64,000 nucleotides of DNA, taken from the NCBI RefSeq assembly GCF_001602525.1, contig NZ_LSYT01000010.1, positions 124,001 to 188,000 of the forward strand, read 5' to 3'. Within the stretch, counting starts at the first letter, position 1. Every line of letters starts with the position of its first letter. The translations under genes and the position numbers were made by a program. Below, piece after piece: positions 42,071-49,772 of the stretch. The notes beneath the pieces were generated by a model. That model did no database searches, was not told where the DNA came from, and saw only the letters and a program-made list of their open reading frames with translations. Source of the stretch: Flavobacterium chilense. GTDB lineage: Bacteria > Bacteroidota > Bacteroidia > Flavobacteriales > Flavobacteriaceae.

Positions 42071-44643
42071 TCGGTTTCTTTTTTAATTTTTTGTGCACGG
42101 TATAAACCGTCTGTCGCCTGCAATAATTTTCTTTTTAGAATGGGACTAAAATTAGGGTTTTCTTTTAAGAATCGCTGTACCTCATCAAAAGCATATTTTG
42201 ACGAGTATTTGCCAACAGTATTATTCAGCCAGTCTTTTGGAAAGAAAATATCTCCCGTTCTCTGAATTTCTTCTACCAAATCTAACGAAAATCTAATATA
42301 TTTCTGAGCGCTTTCCTGACGCAGCGGATGATGAATATTCGCCAGTCCTACAGCAACCCAGGATTCTTTTTCTCTGTTTTCATCGTCTTTCAATGACTTA
42401 ACAAAGGTATCACGAACCAATTCGTCTTTTGATAAAGAAGGAAGCAAAAACTCAAATCGCTTTTGTTTGTCCGGATTTGTAATTGTTGTTCTGGTTTTAT
42501 TTAAAATTTCATCTGCCTTTTCGTGTTTAAATATCGCCAGATTCATTGCCATATTGGTATAATCATCTTCGTTTAATTTTAAACCTGAAATCACCGTTTC
42601 TTTATTCCAAATCGAATATAATTTTGCTTTTCCGGAATCTGAATATGCAATCGAGCCAAATAAGTTAAACAAAGTCTTTTTGATATTGCCAGGCAAATTA
42701 GCCTGTAAACGCTCGTACAAAACATCTTCCAGTTGTTTTTGCGCTTTGGCTTGTTGTTTTTCGGTTAGGAATTTCCAAAACACAGCATTGGTCTGATTGG
42801 TAATTATTTTTAGAACCAACTCGTTTTCTTCCTGTTGAATCCCTTTTACAAAACAATCAAATGCTTTATTTGGCGCAACAGTTCCAGTAAGTGTATTTTC
42901 ATAAATATTAATATACGCCGAAGCCCTTGCTACCTCATCTTTCAAAGACAAAACAGATTCTATATTATTTCCGTCAAGCGGAAAAACACCGTAACCAAAA
43001 CCATTATAATTGTAAATAACAGCAACAGGTTTTTCAAGTCCGATTGCCTCCTTTACGACCAGGTTTTTGTCTTTAATATTCACATTGATCACTTTTACCT
43101 GATCCGGATAAACCAAACCAATCTCAAAAATCTGAGGCCATATATTAGCTGATTGGTCTTCGGCTTGCTGGCTTATTTCAAAATTTTTGATTCGGTTTTT
43201 AGTATCATATTCTATCTTATCTGTAAAAATAGCTCTGCCTGATTGGTTTACCCAGACTTCACTCCATTTTTGCATATCAAGTGGCGTTTCGGCATCCAGA
43301 ATCTCAACCAGATTATTCCAGTCGGCATTGTTGTAGGCGTATTTTTTAATGTATTTTTCGATCCCTTTCTGAAAAGCTTCCTTTCCCATCGAAGCTTCCA
43401 ACTGGCGCATCATAATAGGTGCTTTATTGTAAATAATAGCTCCGTAAAGCGAACCCGCATCTTTTAAGTTCGCTAAATGTTGTTTTATCGGATGTGTTCC
43501 CAACGAACGATCTTCCGCGTAAGCGTTAGGATAATGCGCGGTCAAAAATTGTAAATTATGATTGACTTTTGGGAAAATCGGATTCATAATTTTATCTGCC
43601 ATAAAATTGGCAAATACTTCTTTCATCCAAACGTCATCAAACCATTTCATGGTAACCAAATCCCCAAACCACATATGCGAGGTTTCGTGTGCAATGAGTT
43701 TCGCCCGGTCTAATTTCTCGCTGTCGGTTGCGCTGTTGTCCAGAAACAAAGTCGATTCTCTGTATTGAATCGCGCCTACATGCTCCATTCCGCCATACTG
43801 AAAAACCGGAATTGAAGCAAAATCTAATTTCTGAAAAGGAAACGGATAATTGGTATATTTTTCCAAAAAGTCTAATGATTGACGGTGTAAGTTGAAAATG
43901 GTATCGGTACTTACTCTTATTTTTTCTGCATTGTTTTCGCGATACAGCATCGTCATTTCTTTAAGCTCTGGTTTCTTTGTTACCGTTTTGAATTTTCCTG
44001 CAACAAAAGAAAATAAATACGTACTCATTTTGTCTGATTCTCCAAAACGATAAGATGTAAAATCTCCTTTTTCAACTTTCTCTTTAACATCGGCTCCTGC
44101 CAAAACTGTCCATTCTTTAGGAACCCTTAAACTCAATTGATAAGTAGCTTTAATATCCGGCTGATCTAAACATGGAAATAATGTACTCGCACGATCCGGA
44201 ACTAATAACGTATATAGGAAATCATCATTTCGGTTTAAAGATAAATTTCCTGCTATAAAAGAAATGGCAATTGTATTTTTTCCTAAAATCAAGTTTTTAG
44301 CAGCAATAACAATATGACCTTTCTCGTGAACAATCGCAGCAACCTTGCCATTAACCTTAATCGATTTTATGTTTTGGGTTTTCTCCTTAAAATCTAAATA
44401 CAAAGGTTCACTCAGGTCTGATAGGGTTAGTTTCAAACGAAGATCTGAATTGATTTCCTGCTGTTTTTTATACGGAATTTCAAAATTAAGTGCATAAGTA
44501 ACATCTGAAATTTGTTTTTTTCGAAAATGCGCCAGTTGTTCTGAAACACCGTTTTCTAAAACAAGATTCTCTTTTTGTACTGATTGAGAAAAACCAATGG
44601 TAGTAAATATAAAAAAGCAAAGAAAGCTATGGGAGATTTTCAT
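42067..44643 (-). CDS. M1 family metallo-aminopeptidase, exported
   Basis: An 858-residue zinc aminopeptidase with a signal peptide (MKISHSFLCFFIFTTIGFSQ), chosen as the start at ATG 44643; the longer frame adds 18 residues before it. The zinc site HETSH is in IAHETSHMWFGDLV, with the third ligand in MKEVFANFMAD. The substrate motif is GGMEH (YGGMEHVGAIQYRES) instead of the usual GxMEN. WVNQSGRAIF begins the C-terminal part, and a long helical C-terminal domain completes it. It removes N-terminal residues from peptides, probably in the periplasm. Coupled to the DUF58 gene. Confidence 0.92.
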   Translation of the reverse strand: MKISHSFLCFFIFTTIGFSQSVQKENLVLENGVSEQLAHFRKKQISDVTYALNFEIPYKKQQEINSDLRLKLTLSDLSEPLYLDFKEKTQNIKSIKVNGKVAAIVHEKGHIVIAAKNLILGKNTIAISFIAGNLSLNRNDDFLYTLLVPDRASTLFPCLDQPDIKATYQLSLRVPKEWTVLAGADVKEKVEKGDFTSYRFGESDKMSTYLFSFVAGKFKTVTKKPELKEMTMLYRENNAEKIRVSTDTIFNLHRQSLDFLEKYTNYPFPFQKLDFASIPVFQYGGMEHVGAIQYRESTLFLDNSATDSEKLDRAKLIAHETSHMWFGDLVTMKWFDDVWMKEVFANFMADKIMNPIFPKVNHNLQFLTAHYPNAYAEDRSLGTHPIKQHLANLKDAGSLYGAIIYNKAPIMMRQLEASMGKEAFQKGIEKYIKKYAYNNADWNNLVEILDAETPLDMQKWSEVWVNQSGRAIFTDKIEYDTKNRIKNFEISQQAEDQSANIWPQIFEIGLVYPDQVKVINVNIKDKNLVVKEAIGLEKPVAVIYNYNGFGYGVFPLDGNNIESVLSLKDEVARASAYINIYENTLTGTVAPNKAFDCFVKGIQQEENELVLKIITNQTNAVFWKFLTEKQQAKAQKQLEDVLYERLQANLPGNIKKTLFNLFGSIAYSDSGKAKLYSIWNKETVISGLKLNEDDYTNMAMNLAIFKHEKADEILNKTRTTITNPDKQKRFEFLLPSLSKDELVRDTFVKSLKDDENREKESWVAVGLANIHHPLRQESAQKYIRFSLDLVEEIQRTGDIFFPKDWLNNTVGKYSSKYAFDEVQRFLKENPNFSPILKRKLLQATDGLYRAQKIKKETE

Positions 44644-44685
44644 TTTTAAAGGAATGTTAGATCTGTAAAAATAAAAAAAGTTTGC

Positions 44686-44817
44686 CACGAATTTCATGAA
44701 TTTACGCTAATTAAAATAGAATATAATTTTTTGCGATAGATTGAAAGAATTAAAAAGTATTCTTTAATGGTCGAAAATATAAGAATTTATAATTCGTGAA
44801 ATTCATGACGAACTTTT
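44686..44817. repeat. Inverted repeat, CACGAATTTCATGAATTTACG family
   Basis: GCCACGAATTTCATGAATT near 44686 and AATTCGTGAAATTCATGAC near 44791 pair around AT-rich sequence. Similar arms are at 14706-14795 and 63161-63236. Confidence 0.6.
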
Positions 44818-44832
44818 TTAAATATAAAACAA

Positions 44833-44862
44833 AAAAAGGCCTGACGAATGCCAAACCTTTCC
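44833..44862 (-). terminator. Terminator of the lipoprotein gene at 44896
   Basis: On the minus strand AAAGGTTTG pairs with CAGGCCTTT (two G-U pairs), followed by a T run. Confidence 0.6.
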
Positions 44863-44895
44863 AAACATACTAATTCTAACTATCCAAAAATAAAA

Positions 44896-45480
44896 TTATT
44901 GTGTTTGCTGAAAATCAAAACTTAAATCACCTGCATTATAGTTTGCAGAAACATTGGTAGGATATGTTTGCGTCGCTCCTCCAATCCATCTGTACTCAAT
45001 AAATGTTATGTTTCCGGCAACAATAGGATAAGTAACATTACTGTTATCTGCTTTTGCTTTTTTATACCAATCATTAGAATTCATGGTAATCATGTATTTT
45101 TTGTCTTTTTCGAGATCTAAAGCACTTATTTCTTTTGAAACCTGAACATCTGCTGTCGCCACATTAAGAGTCTCTGAACGAAGTACCGCTTTTGATGTAT
45201 AATCCCAAATGGTCACACGAACTGTTGGATTTGCTGCAGGCAATTTTAAAGTAATGGCTTTAATTTTTCCTTTTACAGTTGGCGTAAATGCCAGTCCAAA
45301 TTCGTAATCTCCTGAATTGATAAAATTGGTTGACACTGAAAATCCGGTTTGCGTATAATACGCTGCCAGTGGGTTTTCTGTACTAAACTGTGGTGTATTG
45401 TCTTTATCATCATTACTACTGCACGATACGGTTAATAATGCAATTGATAAAAGGGTAAAAATGGTTTTTAAAGTCTTCAT
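44896..45480 (-). CDS. DUF4082-type lipoprotein
   Basis: A 194-residue lipoprotein. The signal MKTLKTIFTLLSIALLTVSC has its lipid cysteine at residue 20. The mature part has NFINSGDYEFGLAFTPTVKG, KAITLKLPAANPTVRVTIWD and LDLEKDKKYMITMNSNDWY, the pattern of DUF4082 beta-sandwich domains. The signal sequence is almost the same as that of the lipoprotein just upstream (45515), so the leader was probably duplicated. Function unknown; surface-exposed carbohydrate or protein binding is possible but unproven. Confidence 0.72.
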   Translation of the reverse strand: MKTLKTIFTLLSIALLTVSCSSNDDKDNTPQFSTENPLAAYYTQTGFSVSTNFINSGDYEFGLAFTPTVKGKIKAITLKLPAANPTVRVTIWDYTSKAVLRSETLNVATADVQVSKEISALDLEKDKKYMITMNSNDWYKKAKADNSNVTYPIVAGNITFIEYRWIGGATQTYPTNVSANYNAGDLSFDFQQTQ

Positions 45481-45514
45481 GATAATCTTGATTTATTTGG
45501 TTTATTTTGAAGAA

Positions 45515-46051
45515 TTACGGCTGAATATTAAAACGTGCACATACCTCTTCATAAGTCATTTTAGAATAATCCGGCTGTGTCTGTTTTGATGTCGCAGCGG
45601 CAACTCCTCCAGGGATCAAAATATAGCGCCAGCTAAGCGATGTTGGAAGTCCTACCGTTCCTACTCCGTCATGTCTGAATCTGAAGAGTTTAATTTTTTG
45701 CAAACTGGAAATAGCAGTAACCGTATTAACAAATCCACCGGCTGTTGATGTGTAAGGCAGTGTATAAGTCCCTGATCCAAAAGACATATATACTAATATG
45801 GTTCCTTTAGCCAGGATATCTGCTGATAGTTCCGGTGCATTGATAGAAGTTGACAATCCCGAAGTTCCATCGATTGTTTCTGCAACTGCCGTTGGCGCTG
45901 TTAGCCAGGCACTATAAATAACATTTGCGGTTCCTGCCGGTCCTGTTGCGCCTGTTGCGCCATCGACTCCGTCTTTTCCGTCATCGCTACTGCATGAAAT
46001 GGCAGAAATTGCAACAAATAAAAGGCTAAAAATGGTTTTTAAAGTTTTCAT
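45515..46051 (-). CDS. Lipoprotein with short collagen-like Gly-X-Y segment
   Basis: A 178-residue lipoprotein with signal MKTLKTIFSLLFVAISAISC (cysteine 20). GKDGVDGATGATGPAGTA, six Gly-X-Y triplets near residues 25-42, comes next. The remaining 135 residues are rich in Ser, Thr and Ala and look like a beta-structured domain. This layout is frequent in Bacteroidota surface lipoproteins of unknown role. It lies 34 bp upstream of the DUF4082-type gene on the same strand, and is divergent from the LytTR regulator. Confidence 0.78.
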   Translation of the reverse strand: MKTLKTIFSLLFVAISAISCSSDDGKDGVDGATGATGPAGTANVIYSAWLTAPTAVAETIDGTSGLSTSINAPELSADILAKGTILVYMSFGSGTYTLPYTSTAGGFVNTVTAISSLQKIKLFRFRHDGVGTVGLPTSLSWRYILIPGGVAAATSKQTQPDYSKMTYEEVCARFNIQP

Positions 46052-46206
46052 AATAATTTTGGTTTTAAATTGGGCTAAATGATTCTTATTTAATTCAATA
46101 ACATTATTTTTGCAAAAGTCAGCTGATAGCGAAAGAACGTTTCTTTTTAGCAGAGGACTTAATTACGAGACAAATTTGCAGGATTAAAATGGGCGGAAAA
46201 ACCATT

Positions 46207-46242
46207 AATAGACAGACGACATTTTAAATAGACAGACGACAT
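46207..46242 (+). promoter_or_regulatory. Perfect 16-bp direct repeat, candidate LytTR binding site
   Basis: AATAGACAGACGACAT occurs at 46207-46222 and again at 46227-46242, a 20-base period, just before the LytTR regulator ATG at 46256. LytTR regulators bind paired direct repeats about two helical turns apart. Confidence 0.55.
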
Positions 46243-46255
46243 AAAACCGAATTAA

Positions 46256-46960
46256 ATGACGCATAAATACACTTGTATTATCATCGACGATGACGAAATT
46301 GACAGACTTACGGTATTATCGTTTGCCAAAAAATTTCCTATTCTAGATATTCTGGGTGTTTTTGAATCGGCAGAAGAAGCGCTTCCGTTTATTGAGAAAG
46401 AAAAAGTCGATATTTTATTTCTGGATATTGATATGCCGGGTTTAAGCGGAATTGAGTTTAGAAAAAAAACACTGGAAATTCCAGTTTGTATCTTTATAAC
46501 CGCACATCCGGAACATGCTGTAGAAAGTTTTGAAATAGAAACGCTGGATTTTATCGTAAAACCCTTAAAACTGGATCGCTTCGCACAAACAGTAAGCCGG
46601 ATCGAAGAGTTTATGGAAATTAAACTGAAAGCTTCTCTTTTTGAAGCCAGTATTGGCGGTGATACTATTTACATCAAAGAAGGTCACGAGCAAACAAAAG
46701 TCAAATTGCATGAAATCCTGTATCTCGAAGCGCTGAAAGATTACACTCTTGTCATAACCGATAAAAAAAGACATTGCGTGTTATCGAGTATTGGTAATCT
46801 TTTAAAAGAAGATCATTTTCGGTCTTTTATCAGGATTCATCGGAGTTTTGCGGTTCAGAAACAATTTATTCAGAAAATCAATTCAACCGAAATTATCCTG
46901 AATAACAACATCACAATTCCTGTTGGCAGAAGTTATAAAGAAAACCTAAATCTGTTCTAG
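46256..46960 (+). CDS. LytTR response regulator
   Basis: A 234-residue two-domain regulator. The receiver domain has the acidic pocket DDDEID at the start, the phospho-acceptor Asp in LFLDIDMPGLSGIEF near residue 56, and ITAHPEHAVESFEIETLDFI with the conserved Lys in VKPL. The LytTR DNA-binding domain follows (IYIKEGHEQTKVKLHEILYL, HFRSFIRIHRSFAVQKQFI). A perfect direct repeat upstream suggests autoregulation. The stop codon is followed at once by the kinase ATG. Confidence 0.93.
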   Translation: MTHKYTCIIIDDDEIDRLTVLSFAKKFPILDILGVFESAEEALPFIEKEKVDILFLDIDMPGLSGIEFRKKTLEIPVCIFITAHPEHAVESFEIETLDFIVKPLKLDRFAQTVSRIEEFMEIKLKASLFEASIGGDTIYIKEGHEQTKVKLHEILYLEALKDYTLVITDKKRHCVLSSIGNLLKEDHFRSFIRIHRSFAVQKQFIQKINSTEIILNNNITIPVGRSYKENLNLF

Positions 46961-49048
46961 ATGAAAAAAGTCTGGATTTTGTTTCTTTTTTTCAGCGTTG
47001 TTTCTGTCTTTTCTCAGCAAGAGCCCAATCTCGCACAATATAAAACTTCAAACGAAAAGCTAAAAGCCTGGCTAAAATATACTAACGAAATATTAAACCT
47101 CGAAGATTACCCTAAGCTTATCGTCGTTGCACAAAAAGGAGTTGAACTTTCTAAAGATCATCCTGCCTACAAATCAAGGTTTTATTTCTTAAAGGGAAAT
47201 GCCTATGAATTCAACAATAATCAAAACAAAGAAGCAGCAACCAATTATGAACTTGCATTAGAATATGCCCAAAAGGCACGGCATCTTAAAAACGAAACTT
47301 CGGCTTTGATGCGACTGAGTTATGCCTATTATGCGCTTAACGAAACTTCAAAACGAAAACAATTAATAACATACATTAAACAGGTTCTTGATACTACCAA
47401 AAGTACTTATACTAAATCTGTTCTCTACGGCAGTCTTGGCGAATATTACCTCGATAATGCCGAATATGAAACCTTTATCAGTTATCAGCTAAAAGCGATT
47501 AACTATAAAAAACTGCTTAAAAAAAGTGTACCCAACGATGAGACAATTGGTGTTTCGTACAGTCAGATTGCTGCCGCATATACCAAAATGAAACAATACA
47601 ATAAGGCTATTGAATATTTAAATTATGCCCAGCCTTATATCAAAACCTCTCCTTATGTTAGCGCCTTTTTGTGCAACTATTATCTGCAATGTTTTGTTCC
47701 ATTACAAAAACCGGACAGTATTCAAAAATACTACCAGCTAATATATACCTATCCTTCTAAAAAAGATTCGCTGTTTCTTAACCTGAGTTTTGCCAACCGA
47801 AGCGTATCCGAATATTACGCCAATACAGGTAAAATAAACACTGCATTTAATTATGCTAAAAAAGCTGTTACACTGGCACAAAAATCTAATGACGAGGATA
47901 TTATCATGGAAGCAAATGCCGTAATGGGAAGGGTTTTATATGAAAAAGGAGAATATAAAAAAGCAATAGAAACACTCCAAAAAGCATCAAAAAATGCTTT
48001 GACCTACGATAAAGAATCGTTTGTAAACATTAATAAAAAACTATCTCAAAGTTATGCCGCATTAGGAGTTTGGAAAGAAGCTTTTTATTATAACGAAATC
48101 TATACCAAATCAAATGACGAAATGATGCAGGAATCAGCTAAACAAAGTATTGCCAATGCCGAAGCCCGTTATCAAAATAAAACCAAAGGACAGGAAATCA
48201 AAAATCTTTCGGCTCAAAACACCATCAAAAACATTCAGATTGCCGAAGCCAAAAAGCAGCGTTTCTATTTGATTTCAGGATTGATTCTGGTTGCGATCAT
48301 TGGATTATTATTGTTTAAACAAAACCAGAACCGAAAGAAAACCAATCAGAAATTGCAGGTATTAAATCAGGAATTAGACGAAGCCAATAAAATAAAAGCT
48401 AGATTTTTTAGTATCCTGAATCACGATTTACGAAGTCCGGTTTCGAATTTAATTCACTTTTTACATCTTCAAAAAGAAAATCCGGAATTGATTGATGAAG
48501 AAATGGCTGCACGAATGCAAACCAAAGTCATTACCGGAGCCGAAAATTTATTATCCTCTATGGAAGATATTCTATTGTGGAGTAAAGGACAAATGGAAAA
48601 TTTTAAACCGCACTTTAAAGAAATACCTGTAGCCGTTATATTTAATGAAACGAAGAAACATTTTTCGGGTATCGAAAACATAGAAATTTCATTTGAAAAC
48701 TCACAGAATGTCATTTTGAATACAGACGAAAATTACCTCAAAACCATCATCCGAAACCTAACCGGAAATGCCATAAAAGCACTCGACAAAACCACAAACG
48801 GAAAAATAATCTGGAAAGCCTGGCAGGAAAACGAAGTTCAATATCTTTCGATTACAGATAATGGCCCGGGCGGAACTCAGGAACAATTTAAGGCACTCTA
48901 CGACGACTCAGAAGTCATTGGTATCAAATCCGGTTTAGGATTACACTTAATCAGAGATTTGGCAACAGCCATCAATTGCAAAATCGAAGTAAAATCTCAG
49001 CAAGATTCAGGAACAACTTTTACTATTCATTTTTCATCTTTGAGTTGA
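46961..49048 (+). CDS. TPR-containing sensor histidine kinase
   Basis: A 695-residue membrane kinase. A signal peptide (residues 1-18, cleavage after VFSQ) leads into periplasmic TPR repeats to about residue 400. One transmembrane helix lies near 433-450, and a coiled linker follows. The HisKA box is FFSILNHDLRSPVSNL (phospho-His near 487), and the HATPase domain has NLTGNAIKAL, ITDNGPGG and SGLGLHLIRDLA. It forms a pair with the preceding LytTR regulator, read directly one after the other. TPRs probably sense a periplasmic protein or peptide. Confidence 0.93.
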   Translation: MKKVWILFLFFSVVSVFSQQEPNLAQYKTSNEKLKAWLKYTNEILNLEDYPKLIVVAQKGVELSKDHPAYKSRFYFLKGNAYEFNNNQNKEAATNYELALEYAQKARHLKNETSALMRLSYAYYALNETSKRKQLITYIKQVLDTTKSTYTKSVLYGSLGEYYLDNAEYETFISYQLKAINYKKLLKKSVPNDETIGVSYSQIAAAYTKMKQYNKAIEYLNYAQPYIKTSPYVSAFLCNYYLQCFVPLQKPDSIQKYYQLIYTYPSKKDSLFLNLSFANRSVSEYYANTGKINTAFNYAKKAVTLAQKSNDEDIIMEANAVMGRVLYEKGEYKKAIETLQKASKNALTYDKESFVNINKKLSQSYAALGVWKEAFYYNEIYTKSNDEMMQESAKQSIANAEARYQNKTKGQEIKNLSAQNTIKNIQIAEAKKQRFYLISGLILVAIIGLLLFKQNQNRKKTNQKLQVLNQELDEANKIKARFFSILNHDLRSPVSNLIHFLHLQKENPELIDEEMAARMQTKVITGAENLLSSMEDILLWSKGQMENFKPHFKEIPVAVIFNETKKHFSGIENIEISFENSQNVILNTDENYLKTIIRNLTGNAIKALDKTTNGKIIWKAWQENEVQYLSITDNGPGGTQEQFKALYDDSEVIGIKSGLGLHLIRDLATAINCKIEVKSQQDSGTTFTIHFSSLS

Positions 49049-49177
49049 ATTTTAAAACACATATACACATAACTATGTGAAAATGATTTGTCATTTATTT
49101 TTATCTTAATCAAAAGAAGAAAAACCTATGTATCTATGTGTTTAAAAATATGCTCAATCCAATTTTATTCCAATAAA

Positions 49178-49205
49178 AAAGGTTTGACTTTCGCCAAACC
49201 TTATT
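49178..49205. terminator. Bidirectional terminator
   Basis: AAGGTTTG pairs with CAAACCTT around ACTTTCGC, between the convergent kinase and thioredoxin genes. Confidence 0.7.
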
Positions 49206-49227
49206 TATATAAATCATAATCTTACGA

Positions 49228-49545
49228 TTACAACAAAGCGTCTAAACTATCTGCGTAGGTTTGTTTAGGAGCAACTCCTACTTGTTTTCCTACTACTTCA
49301 CCGTTATGAAAAACCAAAACGGTTGGTATGTTACGCACACCATATTTTGCAGCAAATTCCTGGTTAGCATCTACATCTACTTTACCAACAACTACTTTAC
49401 CTGCATATTCTTCGCTCAATTGGTCAATGATTGGACCAACCATTCTACAAGGACCGCACCATGCTGCCCAAAAATCTACCATTACTGGTTTATCTGATTT
49501 CAAAACTACTTCATCAAAAGTAGCATCTGTTATTGCTAATGCCAT
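49228..49545 (-). CDS. trxA: Thioredoxin
   Basis: A 105-residue cytoplasmic thioredoxin. The redox motif WAAWCGPCRMVGP has the CGPC active site (cysteines near 31 and 34). The cis-proline is in RNIPTVLVF, the buried Asp in VMVDFWA, and the conserved glycine near the end in GVAPKQTY. It reduces disulfides in ribonucleotide reductase and other proteins with thioredoxin reductase. Monocistronic; the 227-bp upstream gap is AT-rich and holds only promoter-like sequence. Confidence 0.97.
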   Translation of the reverse strand: MALAITDATFDEVVLKSDKPVMVDFWAAWCGPCRMVGPIIDQLSEEYAGKVVVGKVDVDANQEFAAKYGVRNIPTVLVFHNGEVVGKQVGVAPKQTYADSLDALL

Positions 49546-49772
49546 AATTTCTTGTCTTTTTAAAATTATTGTCTGAATTGTTTCGTTTCAAACTAGACCA
49601 CAAATTTAAAAATTAAATACAAATGAAACACCATAACCAAATTAGTTTTCATTATAAATGTATTGTCAATAATTATATTAGTCAGAAAATTAGTAATTAT
49701 AAGCTTTGCCCTACAGATAATCTAAAAGTCAGTTTTTTACCTTATCTTTAATGATCCAGAAAATTCCACGAG

